A DNA stretch of 64,000 bases from Lucinisca nassula (GCA_963580285.1 OY757013.1:134041027-134105026), one strand, 5' to 3'; positions 34,136 to 46,124 are shown, counted from the stretch's first letter. The notes: generated by a model from the sequence alone, not told the origin. Numbers and translations: made by a program.

Positions 34136-34345
34136 GTGGGGCTTGGAGAAATAGATTTGGCTGCATGGTTCTTCCATGCAGAGCTGCAAGAGACTGAACA
34201 TGAATACTGATCCAGGCAAAGTGGTATGAGTCAGACTGTCCCTGCATATTAAAGCCTAGCGGCTTCTTTGAGCACTTGAGCCTCAGATGATTTGTCACCT
34301 CAATGTTGGGTAAAAGTCCCACAAAAGTTGGTAGCAACTTTGACA
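34136..34345 (+). repeat. SINE-like S5, diverged and truncated
   Basis: GTGGGGCTTGGAGAAATAGA, GGCTGCATGGTTCTTCC and GGGTAAAAGTCCCACAAAA mark it; the 3' tail is missing. Confidence 0.65.
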
Positions 34346-34554
34346 CAAAACAAATGGTTGCGGTCTGTAGCAGAAACCATGTTAGTTAAACACTTGTGCT
34401 ATATATCCAAACAAGAAGTGTATAGATATAGAAAAAGGCCCATTTAATTATGGTCATTTTTCTATAAATTATCTACACACTTTTTGGTTCCATCTTTAAA
34501 CTGTGTCATACCTCAAACCATGTTACAATAAACATTCTGTTTCTGGTTAAAGAA

Positions 34555-34697
34555 TGTGCAGTGTACTGGTTAACCGCTTACGTATAAGCCTGCCCAGGAA
34601 AGGTGTGGATAGGTAAACACTGACCAGCTAAAAAATGTCCTAAATATTATTGACTGCCTGGGCCATTAAACTCAAATACAAACAAACAAACACAACT
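34555..34697 (+). repeat. SINE-like retroposon (family S6)
   Basis: GTGCAGTGTACTGGTTAACC, CGTATAAGCCTGCCCAGG and an (AAAC)n tail. Matches 44344-44481, which has an 11 bp target duplication. Confidence 0.7.
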
Positions 34698-34779
34698 TTA
34701 ACTTCTTCTATTACTACTACTACTACTACAAACAAACAATAATAAACATTCTAATCCACTTCCCAAACAAAATAGCAAG

Positions 34780-34892
34780 CTTGTGTAAGAATGCATTTGG
34801 AACCTTTTGGCAAGCTTGTGCATGCTTGCAGCAAGCTTGCTGCATGCTTATCTATGCAAGCTTGCACAAGCATATATTTTGAACCTTTTTGA
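34780..34892. repeat. AAGCTTG-rich repeat cluster
   Basis: Repeated GCAAGCTTGTGCATGCTTGC-type words, largely self-complementary. A similar cluster follows the LINE fragment at about 35780-35870. Confidence 0.6.
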
Positions 34893-35790
34893 AAGCTTAT
34901 GCAGAGTACAGGCCAGTTCCCATGCGCTGCATGTGGCACTGGAGTGGGCAGCAACAGTATCTTTTGTAATGGCTGTAAGTTCTTGGTGCACAAGAAAAGC
35001 AGTGGGCTCAAGCTCATGGTAGAGGACCCTGGTTACAGATGTACACGGTGCCAAGGAACTGCACAACCCTAGATGGCAGACCACAGAGGGAAGTCCCAAG
35101 TTGGATCCAACAAGCAGGAGGTTGTAGCTTCCTTTTGCTACCTAGGTGATATACTCTCAGCAGCGGGTGGTTGCAACCTTTCAACCACATCACGTGTGAA
35201 AACAGCCTGGAAGAATTTCAAGGAGTTGCTACCAGTTCTCTCTTCCCGCCACCTCTCGTTCAAGACACGTGGCCGTGTGTACAGCTCTTGTGTGCAGAGG
35301 GCAATGCTCCATGCCTGTGAGACATGGCCATTGACAAAGACAAACCTCCAATGTCTTCAGCGGAATGACAGGGCAATGATCAGACAGATTTGCAATGTCA
35401 AGCCACAGGACACTGTCACCATCAGGTCCAGTGAGTTACTTGAGCATCTTGGCATTGAGGACCTGGACCTCATCCTCAAAGAGAGAAGGCTCCGCTTGTA
35501 TGGACATGTGGAACGCTCCAACGGAGCAGTCAAGACTGCCTGTGGTATACAGGTAGGTGGAAAGTGGGGGCCTGTAAGGCCCAAGATGACCTCGAAGCAG
35601 CTGACAGAAAGAGATTGCAGAGAATGGAAGCTCTCTGCTATCGATGCTCATGATAGACAGGTCTGGAGATCTGGTGTAAGATCTGCAATGCGTGCAGCAA
35701 GCCAGCTACCTGGAAGGGGGCCCACTTATGTGGACATTGCCCCTGTACCTGCATGTTAATCAAAAATCCGTTGATGATGATGCAAGCTTG
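34893..35790 (+). pseudogene. 3' fragment of a LINE retrotransposon (C-terminal reverse-transcriptase region)
   Basis: One frame encodes a cysteine-rich knuckle (CAAC...CNGC...CTRC spacing, about 34920-35050), then meets a TAG stop at 35070-35072. It continues open to the TAA at 35757-35759 (228 codons from 35073). The open part has the FCYLGDILSAAGG segment typical after the reverse-transcriptase catalytic core, and the RRLRLYGHVERS motif typical of the C-terminal region of LINE polyproteins. The 3' end is a short tail with GATGATGATG. Endonuclease and catalytic RT core are absent, so the copy is 5' truncated and dead. The order of cysteine knuckle and YLG segment matches a LINE group I know from mollusc gene predictions; the clade was not determined. 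Confidence 0.8.
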
Positions 35791-35879
35791 TGCAAGCTTG
35801 TGAGTTCTTGTCTTACCTAGCTCTCTCTTTAGAAGAGCATGCTTTCACAAGCTTGCGCTAGCTTGCCCTTGAGCATAAG

Positions 35880-36315
35880 TGTAACTGCTAAAATGTAGAG
35901 CCAAAACTGCAAATGACCACCTCAGAAATTTATTCTTTGGATCTGAAACCATAGATTCCTTGGAATATATCCATGGAGAAAGCAGAAAACTGGAGAATTT
36001 GTACATTTTTCATTGGAAACCCTTGGAAACCACAGAGCTGCGCTGGGTATGTAATGCAACATCTGATTGGATAATGTAAACAATTTGCGACAGTATATTC
36101 TGTCTGAAATCCAAGATGTTACGTCACTTTTCATTGGCTGGCATTTGGTTTTACGAAGCTCACTTTGCTTGCCGCTTTTGTACAATAGGACAATTTTTAG
36201 TAAAACAAATTAATAAATGCATTAGAATGGGGATACTTGAATTGAAAATTTTCATTTCAAGAGGTAAATTGTCTGTTTTTGTGGTCACAAATTCCATTTC
36301 ACCGCTCCGCTGACG
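35880..36315. other. No gene seen
   Basis: Short unrelated open frames only. Confidence 0.5.
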
Positions 36316-36447
36316 AGTTACCCACTTTGCCTGGACAGGCTTAGCCCCTCAAAGCGGTTTACCAGTACTCCTGTATGGTCGGTTTCAGCTCCGCGTGGAA
36401 GCATCGTGCAGCCCAATCTATTTCTTCAAGCTCCTATGGGCGGGGGC
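36316..36447 (-). repeat. SINE-like S5 head fragment, 58 bp before exon 3
   Basis: CTTTGCCTGGACAGGCTTAG through to the head end CCTATGGGCGGGGGC. Only the 5' half of the element (minus strand) is present. Confidence 0.75.
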
Positions 36448-36505
36448 ATTTGAAATGCATTCCATGATTATGATTGATAGTCCTTGATCTGTTTCTGTTT
36501 TGCAG

Positions 36506-36644
36506 CGAATGTATCTAGTGATGGAATTCTGTGAGGGTGGAGAGCTGGCTGACATTCTCAAGGAGAAGAAATACTTCATGGAAAGTGAAGTCAAAATTAT
36601 TACCAAAGAACTGGCTAGTGCAATTGCTTATTTACATAAAAATG
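36506..36644 (+). CDS. STK33: STK33-like kinase, exon 3 (hinge and helices D-E)
   Basis: Acceptor TCTGTTTTGCAG, donor GTAAGT at 36645, 139 bases, entering in phase 0 and leaving one base of a split codon. It encodes the hinge segment MYLVMEFCEGGELADIL and helix E (LASAIAYLHKN), the part of the kinase fold that holds the adenine ring and leads to the catalytic loop. The split codon joins G to AT of exon 4 to give the aspartate before IVHRD, so the reading frame is confirmed across a 22.7 kb intron. MYLVMEFCEGGEL and ASAIAYLH closely follow STK33 rather than other CAMK kinases from memory; a database search would settle it. Confidence 0.93.
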
Positions 36645-36756
36645 GTAAGTACTTCATAATGCAATGGAATTAACACACCAGTGTGACAGAGTGCTACTTT
36701 CATAGCTCAAGACATGAAATCCGTAAAAATCCCCAAAATTCAGCCACCTTGAGGAC

Positions 36757-36935
36757 TTGCTGTAATGCTTCTAAAATTTTAACAATTTTGTTTTATGATC
36801 CAGCAAGGAGTCTTAAACGTGCACAAGGAATGGCAAATAGTGTAGACCCTGATCAGACTGCTCCTACAGGAGCAGTCTGATCTGGGTCTGCACTGTTTGT
36901 TGAGGCTTGTCTGTCACAATACTTGGGATCATTGC
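36757..36935. mobile_element. MITE (family M7)
   Basis: GACTTGCTGTAATGCTTCTA end, then the core GTGTAGACCCTGATCAGACT with the inner palindrome GCTCCTACAGGAGC. Copies at 44773 and 52378. Confidence 0.7.
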
Positions 36936-36961
36936 AGTAGATTTCATATGTTTCTTGTTCT

Positions 36962-37060
36962 GCTATAAACTTAGAATGTCAGTATTCTTTAGGGCCACCT
37001 CATTAAGGTGATTCTTATAATTACCCACAATCTCATGTTTTGCAGCAGAAATGTGGAAAA
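36962..37060. repeat. Hairpin MITE M4, diverged
   Basis: CTGCTATAAACTTAGAATG arm, inner GGGCCACCTCATTAAGGTGA hairpin and CCCACAATCTCATGTTTTG. Confidence 0.6.
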
Positions 37061-37420
37061 ACAGCATACCCATGTAACCCCCACTTTTTGCATTGGTTTT
37101 CAGTAATTTGTCCTTTGAAATAGCAATGTCTGGGTGGGCAGGCAGTTGAATGTTATGCATCGGGCAGGCATCGTCCAGCAGGTTTATCTTATTGTTTAAC
37201 TTTTTTGAAAAACACTTCCATAATTCTGTAACTTAAGATGTTTTGTGTGTTGCTTTATAAAATTGGGTTTGCATGCATCATATGAGCCCCGCAAAGCGAA
37301 TTTGTGTCTTCGAGCATTCTGTCATGACAGATTTTAACTGCTCATGCCAAGCCATTCAGAGGGGCCAGGGATTTGTCTTTCTGTCTGAAGGCTCCTCTTG
37401 ATTCACTGCTTGTATGAGGG
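37061..37420. other. No gene seen
   Basis: No recognised repeat or conserved frame. Confidence 0.5.
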
Positions 37421-37470
37421 AGCAGCGAAGGTTCTGGCGACTGCGCAGGCTCGCCTGAACCTTCGCTGCT
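37421..37470. repeat. Hairpin AGCAGCGAAGGTTC
   Basis: AGCAGCGAAGGTTCTGGCGA and the inverted TCGCCTGAACCTTCGCTGCT around CTGCGCAGGC; arms match except for one position. Confidence 0.8.
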
Positions 37471-37592
37471 CGCATAGGCGATAAGTACCAAAATCGCTTG
37501 AAGGGGCCCATATAAACATAGCTGTGAAATGAAGACCCCCTAATGCCCACTTTATAAAGAGAAATCCGGGGTTTGCAGGGGTAAACTTTATT

Positions 37593-39564
37593 AGCTCACA
37601 TGTCACATAGTGACAAGTGAGCTATTGTGATCACTTTTTGTCCGTCATCCGTAGTGAGTGTGGGCGCTGTTTGTAAACAACTTCTTCAAACCACATCTCC
37701 TGAACCACTGATTGGGTTTGTTTGACCAAACTTCACAGGAATTATCCTTAGGTAGTTCCCTTTCATAGTTGTCCAAATGGTTCCTGTCCATTTCACATCT
37801 AGGTCACAGGAGCTAAAAATAGATTTTTTAAATGAAAACTTAAAAAATCTTCTCCTGAAACCGCAAGGCTCAGGTCTTCGATATTTGGTATGAAGCTTCA
37901 TCTAGTGGACTGCTACAAAGAATGTTCAAATTATAGCCCTTGGACCAAAAATGTCACTGCGCCTGGGCCCACCAGTTTTACATAGACATATATAGGGAAA
38001 AATATAAAAAAATCTTCTTGTTTGAAACCAGAAGGCCCAGGTGTTTGATATTTGGTATAAAGTTGTATCTAATGGACCCCTACCAAGTTTGTTCAAATTA
38101 TAGCACTGGGGCCAAAAATGCCGAGGACCACCAGTACTACATAGACTTATATATGGAAAACCTTCAAAAATCTTCTTGTCTGAAACCAGAAGGTCCAGGT
38201 GTTTGATATTTGGTATGAAGTTGCATCTAATGGATCTACCGCCGCCACGCCCATGTAAGATAAAAACCCTTCAAAAATCTTCTTCTTTGAAATCAGTAGG
38301 TCGATTGTCATGAAACTTGTTATGTAGCATTGGGGATTCGGACCCATCATAGTTTTTACAAATGATGACTGTCGGATGACCTTGACCTATTTTACGCCTA
38401 GGCCAAATTTGGTCACATAGACTTTTGCATGGGAAAAAAATCAAAACCGTGTATTTTTCAGAAACTATTGTAGACTGATCTGAAATTTGGTTAATGCAGT
38501 AAGCTAAATGAGTGGATGAAACTACACGAGTATTCAAGGTCAAGGTCATTTCTTGACCTTGTCATTTCTTGACCTTGGCCTAAGGTCTTTCAGATATGGA
38601 GATTAAAACTTGTATTCCACTGAAACCTCTTGGCCATTTGTGACCAAATTGTTTATAAAAGCTTTTAGAAACCAGGAAATGACAATTAATTAATATGTTT
38701 TGTCACATGACCAATATAGCCACCATGCCCATATAGGGTAAAAACACTTCAGAACTCTTCTTCGGCGGCACCATTGGGCCGATTTTCAAGAACTTGGTAT
38801 TTAGCATTGGGGACTTAGGCCAATTTTATATTCTTCAAATGAAGACCCCTGGATGGCCTTGACCTATTTTATGCCAAGGTCAAATTTGGTCACATTTACA
38901 TTTGTATGAGAAAAAGTAAAAACCTAGTATTTTTCGGAAACTGTTGATCTGAAAATTGGTAGATGCAGTTATTCAGTCATTCTCTGGCCAAGGTCATTCA
39001 AATATTAAAATTGAATTTTACTTTCACAGAAACTACTGCTCCATTTGTAACCAAATTTCATATGTCATTATGAAAGCTTTTGGGAACAAACAAGTGAAAA
39101 TTTATTGATATGAGTTTGTCACATGACCAATATGGCCAACATCCCCATATAACTTAAAGGTGAAAACACCCTTCAGAAATCTTCTGCTCTGGAACCATTG
39201 GGCCCATTATCAGGTCACATGTTCAAGTTGGCTACCATGGTAAAAACGTTTTAAAAATCTTCTTTTCAGAAATGAAATCGCTCCATAAATACTGGTAAAC
39301 AGCTTAGAGGATCTAAGCCTGTCCAGGAACCGCGGTGCAAGGCGGACCGTCCATGCTAATAAACCCTATTGGTTTCATTGGACGACAGGGCTTGAGATGT
39401 CATTCCATCTCAATGTGGGGTAAAAGTCCCACAAAATTTGAAGCAACGTCTCCAAAATGACCTTGACAGTGTTGACCGGGACATTAAACCTCAAATCAAA
39501 CAAACAAAATCCATAAACTCTCAGCACTCAGGTGAGTGGCTCAGGACCATTGGTCCTCTGGTTT
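37593..39564 (+). mobile_element. Helitron/pearl-like element H-B (2 kb)
   Basis: 5' hairpin AGCTCACATGTCACATAGTG then ACAAGTGAGC, a short GTCCGTCATCCGT stretch, three units related to the H-A satellite, then a region with a different repeat (TGACCTTGACCTATTTTA, CACATGACCAATATGGCCA). It ends CTCAGGTGAGTGG, hairpin AGGACCATTGGTCCT and CTGGTTT. Interrupted by an S5 SINE. Confidence 0.75.
39288..39508 (+). repeat. SINE-like S5 inside H-B
   Basis: TACTGGTAAACAGCTTAGAG to CCTCAAATCAAACAAACAA; CCATAAA appears at both flanks as a possible short target duplication. Confidence 0.75.
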
Positions 39565-40430
39565 AAAGTGCATGCAAGGTTGCTTTTGATGAATAGCTGT
39601 ATTGATTATTAATTAAACAGCAGAATGGTGCCGTACAATCTTTTATCTTTATGTTTGACTAGTGATGCTGAAAATTACAACATGTGCATCATATCTGAGA
39701 TTATAGTAGTGCTGTGAAGCAGGAAATGGTAATTCTTGCAGAAGTCACTTTTCCCGTACCTTACTCTTGTGTCTATTACTCATATGCAGTGTTTTATAGA
39801 GGTGCAACGATTCACTGAATCATATCCTAATCACGATACATCTGTTGGTGATATGCGTGTCATATCGTGAAGCAGTTTGATGATATGATTGCAATACAGC
39901 CAACAGAGTAATGAGATGAGATGTAAACTTTTGCTGGTTTTGCATAAATTTGTGACAACACATTACAAATATGTTACTATTTTCACTTTTATTTCCTTTG
40001 TTCATGGTTATTACAGTTAATTTCTACCAAAGAATTATATTTGAGTATTGCTTACATTATTCCGTGAGTCTCTTACTTTTGCATCTTTGCTACTGCCTCT
40101 TGTGTCCCATTATCTCCCTTTCTCTGGGTGATGACACAAATTTATCATGAGCGGTCGACAGGTCATTAAACCACCACAACAACAACAGCAACAGCAACTA
40201 CAACAAGAACAAGAACAACAATAACAATGCATAAATGATTCCCCCATTGAAAGCAGGTCAGGTTCAGACAGACTCAAATCTTGTTTACCAGTAATTGAAA
40301 ACCCTTGTCCATGCACAACACCGTAAAGCTTTATATGCAATTCTTCTTCTCTTCCATGTTGCAGGAAATGTATTCTCGGATCATTGTAAGGAAACCATGT
40401 AGGCAGATATCTGCTTTGCATGCAGGCAGC
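39565..40430. other. No gene seen; CAA microsatellite at about 40171-40227
   Basis: Low-complexity CAACAACAACAGCAACAGC-type run; otherwise unremarkable. The poly-cysteine reading on the minus strand (40110-40421) is a product of the microsatellite. Confidence 0.55.
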
Positions 40431-40669
40431 TTAACCCATTTTATACTAGTGGACTCTTCCAAATGCTATATGTTGGACAAGTCCATTTGTCATAATTATA
40501 AAGGTGGTAGGCTAATTGATCATTCTTATTCTATTTTGATGGAAAATTATGTTAGTAAATAGTGCAGGCCCTGATCAGACGCCACATTCTGTGGCGTCTG
40601 ATCTGGGCCTGCACTGTTTGGCAAGGTACCGTTTTTAGGCTTAGGGCTTTTCCGTCTACAATGGGTTTA
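40431..40669. mobile_element. MITE M2
   Basis: TTAACCCATTTTATACTAGT start, GACGCCACATTCTGTGGCGTC palindrome in the AAATAGTGCAGGCCC core, right end TCTACAATGGGTTTA with the TTAA mutated. Confidence 0.75.
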
Positions 40670-40698
40670 TTTTATTCATGCATAAAGCATTTTCTGAG

Positions 40699-40905
40699 TT
40701 AACCCTTAAAGCACCAAGCTTAACTTCACTAGACAATATTTTCAAAAAATTTTTTCTTATTTTTCAAAGAAAATAAAGATTGAGATTCATGTGAATCCTG
40801 CGAAGTAGATGCTTCTTATGGAATGTCAAGCATAGTTTTCTAGGGGGAAAAAAGATACAAAAAATAGCATGACATCTGCTAATGATGCTTTGCACTTTAA
40901 GGGTT
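40699..40905. mobile_element. MITE with AACCCTTAAAG ends
   Basis: TTAACCCTTAAAGCACCAAG and the inverted GCTTTGCACTTTAAGGGTTA. No palindromic core. Probably TTAA-targeting like the other families. Confidence 0.7.
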
Positions 40906-41209
40906 AGTTTCGCCGTGCCTCTCATTTCCTGTAAATTGTTATTAAGCAAGAGTGAGATGTCTCTATTAAATCTGATTACTTGATAAGTTCTTTCTCAATA
41001 TGGGAATGCATTAAAAGATCATGAAAACACAACAAAAGTTAGCCTTTCTCACTATGTTTGACCGAAAGCTTTATTCAACTGCTGGCAGCTGTCAGATTCT
41101 GGAAAAAGATTGCATTTTACTGGTTTGCAGCCTACGAATAAGCCATCCCATTATACCAGCTTAATATGACCTAAATAGTGTTCACTAGGCAGTTGTCTGT
41201 TTCTGGAGA
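40906..41209. other. No gene seen
   Basis: No conserved frame; an eroded S6 copy begins near 41210. Confidence 0.45.
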
Positions 41210-42605
41210 AAGAATGTGCACTGTACTGGTGGTATTAGCTTCCCCAGGAAAAATGTGATTAGGTAAACTAACCAAACTAAACCACAGTTTATATTATAGT
41301 AAAATAAAACATCTAAAAATTCAGACGCCTTTATATTATTATGTCTCCCCCGAAAAAAATTTTTTCGGAGAGACATATTGTTTTTCCCCCGGGCGTCTGT
41401 CTGTCTGTCCGTCTGTCCGTCTGTCTGTCTGTCTGTCACACATTCGTGTCCGCTCTGTAACTTGAAAACCGTTAGAGCTATCTTCACGAAACTTCGTATA
41501 AATATTAATCAGCATTAGACGACGTGCAGTGCGCAAGAACCATAACTCTCGCATTTATACTTTTTGAATTATCTCCCTTGGAAGTTTGTTGGTATGTATA
41601 TATGTATGGGCAAATCGTGTCCGGTCAATAACTTTCTTATTTTTTGATGGATTTTAAAATTACTCGGCAGAAATATTAACAACCATAAGACGATGTGTGG
41701 TGCGCATGAGGCAGGTCGGTACCTCAAAGGTCAAGGTCATACTTAGAGGTCAAAGGTCAAAAAAGGGGCCTTTTTTTCGTATTTGGTCAATAACTTTCTT
41801 ATTTTGAGATGGATTTTAAAATTACTTGGCATAATTATTAACAACCATAAGACAATGTGTGGTGCGCATGAGGCAGGTCGGTTCCTCAAAGGTCAAGGTC
41901 ATACTTAGAGGTCAAAGGTCAAAAAAGGGGCCTTTTTTTCGTATTTGGTCAATTACTTTCTAATTTTGAGATGGATTTTAAAATTACTTGGCATAATTAT
42001 TAACAATCATGAGACGATGTGTGGTGCACATGAGGCAGGTTGGTACCTCAAAGGTCAAGGTCATACTTAGAGGTCAAAGGTCAAAAAGTGTGCCTTTTTT
42101 TCGTATTTGGTCAATAACTTTCTTATTTTGAGATGGATTTTGAAATCACATGGCAGAAATGTGAACCAATATAAGGCGATGTGTTGCGCGCATGACCCAG
42201 GTTGGTACCTCAAAGGTCAAGGTCATACTTAGAGGTCAAAGGTAAAAAAAGGGGCCTTTTTTCGGGTTTTGTCAATAACTTGCCTATTTTTAAATACAAT
42301 TTGAAGTTACTTGGCAAACATGTTAACTATCATGGGACGAAGTGTTGCATGCATGATTCAGTTTGGTACCTAAAATGTCAAGGTCATACATAGAGGTCAA
42401 AGGTAAAAAAGGGGCCTTTTTTCGTGTTTGGTCAATAACTTTCTTATTTTTAGATGGATTTTGAAATTGGTAGGCAGAAATGTTAACCACCATGAGATGA
42501 TGTGTTGCACGCATGACCCAGTTTAATACCTGAAAGGTCAAGGTCATACATAGAGGTTAAAGGTAAAAAAGGGCCTTTTTTGTGTTCTGTCAATAACTTT
42601 CTTAT

Positions 42606-44213
42606 TATGCCCCCAACTTTGAAAAAGTTGGAGGGGCATATTGGTTCTGGTTCGTTCGTCCGTTCGTCCGTCAGTTACGCTTTTGATGCATAGCATAACT
42701 AAAGAACCGTGTATGCTAGGGTTTTGAAATTTCATATATGGATTCCTCATGGAAAATTAGCTTACGCATATTTTTTTTCTTGTCCGGATTATGCCCCCTT
42801 CAAGAATTATTGCCCTTTGATTTTTTTTTTTAAAATCTTGTCAGCAAGATATCTCAAAAACTATTGGAGCTAGAGCCTTGAAAGTTGGTGAATATATTGA
42901 TGGTGATGAGTAGATGAACTGATTAACTTTTGACAATATTCCGAAAAATACTTTGTGAGTTATGGCCCTTTGTCATTTTGGTAATTTGTGCCCATTGTAA
43001 TGTATGCTAAAAGTGATGCATAGCATAACTTTAGAACCGTGTATGCTAGGGTTTTGAAATTTCATATATGGATTCCTCATGGAAAATTAGCTGACGCGTA
43101 TTTTTTTTCTCGTCCGGAATATGCCCCTTTCAAGAGTTATTGCCCTTTGAAATGTTTTTAATAAAATCTTGTCAGCAAGATATCTCAAAAATTATTGGAG
43201 CTAGAGCCTTGAAAGTTGGTGAATAGATTGTTGGTGATGAGTAGATGAACTGATTAACTTATGACAAAATTCCGAAAAATACTTAGTGAGTTATGGCCCT
43301 TTGTCATTTTGGTAATTTGTGCCCATTGTAATGTATGCTAAAAGTGATGCATAGCATAACTTTAGAACCGTGTATGCTATAGTTTTGAAATTTCATATAT
43401 GCATTTCTGATGGAAAATAAGCTGACGCGTATTTTTTTTCTCGTCCGGATTATGCCCCTTTCAAGAGTTATTGCCCTTTGAAATTTTTTTAATAAAATCT
43501 TGTCAGCAAGATATCTCAAAAACTATTGGAGCTAGAGGCTTGAAAGTTGGTGAATATATTGGTGGTGATGAGTAGATGAACTGATTATCTTTTGACAAAA
43601 TTCCGAAAAATACTTTGTTAGTTATGGCCCTTTGTCATTTTGGTAATTTGTGCCCATTGTAATGTATGCTAAATGTGATGCATAGCATAACTTTAGAACC
43701 GTGTATGCTAGGGTTTTGAAATTTCATATATGGATTCCTCATGAAAAATTAGCTGACACATATTTTTTTTCTTTTCCGGATTATGCCCCTTTCAAGAGTT
43801 ATTGCCCTTTGAAACTTTTTAATAAAATCTTGTCAGCAAAATATCTCAAACACTATTGGAGCTAGACCCTTGAAAGTTGTTGAGTATATTGGTGGTGATG
43901 AGTATATGAACTGATTAACTTTTGACAAAATTCCGAAAAATACTTTGCGAGTTATGGCCCTTTGTCATTTTGGTAATTTGTGCCCATTGTACTGAATGCT
44001 AAAAGTGATGCATAGCAGAACTTTAGAACTGTGTATGCTATGGTTTTGAAATTTCATATATGCATTCCTAATGGAAAATAAGCTGACGCGTATTTTTTTT
44101 TCTCATCCGGATGATGCCCCTTTCAAGAGTTATTGCCCTTTGAATTTTTTTTTAATAAAATCTTGTCAGCAAGATATCTCAAAAACTATTGGAGCTAGAG
44201 GCTTGAAAGTTGG
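42606..44213 (+). mobile_element. Helitron-like element H-I nested in H-H, 3' end missing
   Basis: 5' hairpin ATGCCCCCAACTTTGAAAAA then GTTGGAGGGGCAT, a GTTCGTCCGTTCGTCCGTC run, then about five tandem units of 330 bp (GTGATGCATAGCATAACTTT recurring at about 42685, 43015, 43346, 43677, 44007). The last unit breaks off at GAAAGTTGG and the host resumes at ACCATGAGTC, with no terminal hairpin. Confidence 0.78.
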
Positions 44214-44343
44214 ACCATGAGTCATGTGCAAGACCTAGGTCCATACCTCCAATGTCAAGGTCATACCTAGAGGTCAAAGATAAAAAAAGGACAGTCAATA
44301 AGTTCCTTATTCTTTGATGGATTATGAAATTACTTGGCAGAAA

Positions 44344-44481
44344 AAGAATGTGCACTGTACTGGTTAACCGCTTACGTATAAGCCTGCCCAGGAACGTGTT
44401 GATAGGTAAACTGACCGGCTCAAAAATGACCTAAATAGTGTTGACTGGGCCGTAAAACTCCAATACAAACAAACAAACAAA
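44344..44481 (+). repeat. SINE-like S6 with 11 bp target duplication
   Basis: CTTGGCAGAAA at 44333-44343 is repeated at 44482-44492. Tail GGGCCGTAAAACTCC then (AAAC)n. Shows that S6 moves by LINE-type retroposition. Confidence 0.85.
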
Positions 44482-44772
44482 CTTGGCAGAAATGTTAACC
44501 ATCATGAGACGATGTGTTGTACTGCAAAGGTCAAGGCCATACTTAGAGGTCAAAGGTAAAAAAGTGCTTTTTTTGTTTACGGCCAATAACTTTTTTATTT
44601 TTCTATGAACATTTTTAAAGTTACTATGCAGAAATGTTCATCTTCATTATATGATGTGTTGCACACAAGACCCAGCTCAATACCTCCAATGTCAAGGTTA
44701 TACTTAGCAGTCAAAAACGGGGGAGACATCTGTGTTTTTGTAGAAAAACAAATTCTAGTAATTAACATGTTT

Positions 44773-44932
44773 AGGACTTGCTGAAATTCTCCTAAAATTT
44801 TTAAAATCCAACAAGGAGTCCAAAAGCTCCAGATGGATTGGCAAACAGTGTAGACCCAGATCAGTCTGTTCCTGAAGGAGCAGTCTGATCTGGGTCTGCA
44901 CTGCTTGCTTAGGCCTGTCTGTCCCAATACTA
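44773..44932. mobile_element. MITE M7
   Basis: GGACTTGCTGAAATTCTCC, core GTGTAGACCCAGATCAGTCT and inner CTGAAGGAGCAG palindrome; starts 15 bp after the end of H-H. Confidence 0.7.
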
Positions 44933-44934
44933 AG

Positions 44935-45040
44935 GATCATTATGGTACATGTATAAGCCTGCCCTGAGAAAAAGTGTCTTTAGGTAAACTGACTGGCTCA
45001 ATACATGTACTATTGACTGGGCCATTAAACTAAAAAAAAA
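44935..45040 (+). repeat. SINE-like S6, truncated
   Basis: GTATAAGCCTGCCCTGAGAA, GACTGGGCCATTAAACT and an A-run. Confidence 0.6.
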
Positions 45041-45117
45041 AAATGTACAGACCGTTGCTGGCAGAAATGACAAAGGGCTCTCCCAGTTCTGGTGTTGTGC
45101 TGATGGTTGTGTACACA

Positions 45118-45482
45118 TCCCAGGGCTTTATCCAGGTATTTTGGGAAAAGGCCCCTGACTTAAATTGGGGAAAAATAGCAAGAGAATTACTAAATTTGGG
45201 AAATTAAAGACAAGGTAGTGAACTTGGGAACAAGAATTACTGCTTCATTCAAGCAACCATATCTTTCTTCTGTGACTGTTTACTTGTCTGATGTTTCAGA
45301 AATGACTGTTTGAAGTTTCAGTTTGCAATGTAGTGTCTCAGAAGATGTTTCCTTGCGTTGATTTTTTTCTCTCATCAATTTGGGAATTTTGTAATTAAAT
45401 TGGGAAAAATAAAGGCTATTTTCATTTGGGAATGGGGCCCTTTTTCGGCCCCTGAGGAATAGTAGAAAATCCCCTGCATCCA
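45118..45482. repeat. Dispersed repeat with CAGGG ends
   Basis: CCCAGGGCTTTATCCAGG at the left and GAAAATCCCCTGCATCC at the right are roughly inverted. Related to 11185-11430. Confidence 0.45.
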
Positions 45483-45599
45483 GGCTTGGTGGCATGAAGG
45501 GTATATGTTGTCACTTGTATCAGGTAGTCACCAATGATGAAATCTCTTCTATATGGTCATTCTGTTCGTTCTTGTTATTCAAGGAGAGTTGTCATTTTA

Positions 45600-45720
45600 T
45601 GGGGAAAGAATGTGCACTGTAATGCTTAACCGCTTACACATAAGCCTGTCTAGGAAAAACTGACTGACAATGCATGATCTGAATAGTGTTGATTGGGCTG
45701 TGAAACTCCTAAACAGGTAA
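45600..45720 (+). repeat. SINE-like S6
   Basis: AATGTGCACTGTAATGCTTA, ACACATAAGCCTGTCTAGG and TGGGCTGTGAAACTCC; poorly preserved. Confidence 0.6.
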
Positions 45721-45747
45721 TCATTGGTTGGATCTTTTCCAGGCCTA

Positions 45748-45960
45748 TTAACCCTTGTCCTGCTAATCCCGGATATGTCTTATCTTTCAAACAATGAAGA
45801 TTCAGATCAGATGGCTTCTGAAGAAGCCATCTGATCAGGATCTACATTGTTTGTCATTCAGATTGTGAATTTTTTGCAATAGTATGCATCGAGTAATCTG
45901 ATTGGTTGATAATCAGTAGTGGGTGTGGCAGATTAAAATATTCGGCAGGACAAGGGTTAA
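45748..45960. mobile_element. TTAA MITE M3
   Basis: TTAA on both sides; AACCCTTGTCCTGCTAATCC and GGCAGGACAAGGGTT ends; central GATGGCTTCTGAAGAAGCC palindrome intact. Confidence 0.85.
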
Positions 45961-46124
45961 TATTCTGTTTTGGAGATGATTGATCATGAAATATTTTCTA
46001 CAAATATTTTCTTGTAATAGCCTATGCTGTTTGTACTTATAAGAAACAGCTTAAAGAGGCAATTCTAACAACTACCCACAATAATATTACATGAGCATAA
46101 GTAAGGAAAACTGTGACTTAACCC

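Larger units (their letters stand above)
41341..44758 (+). mobile_element. Helitron-like element H-H (3.4 kb) with nested insertions
   Basis: 5' hairpin ATGTCTCCCCCGAAAAAAAT then TTTTTCGGAGAGACAT, a CTGTCTGTCCGTCTGTCCG run, then tandem units of about 165-175 bp (GGTCAAGGTCATACTTAGAG, AACTTTCTTATTTTGAGATG). Right end: inverted GGGGGAGACAT, hairpin TGTTTTTGTAGAAAAACA and terminal CTAG. H-I (42606-44213) and an S6 SINE (44344-44481) lie inside. Confidence 0.82.

Noticed and set aside
35357..35651. Minus-strand frames opposite the LINE fragment
   Set aside because: They are shadows of the plus-strand reverse-transcriptase frame.
40110..40421. Cysteine/serine-rich minus-strand frame
   Set aside because: Produced by the CAA/CAG microsatellite.
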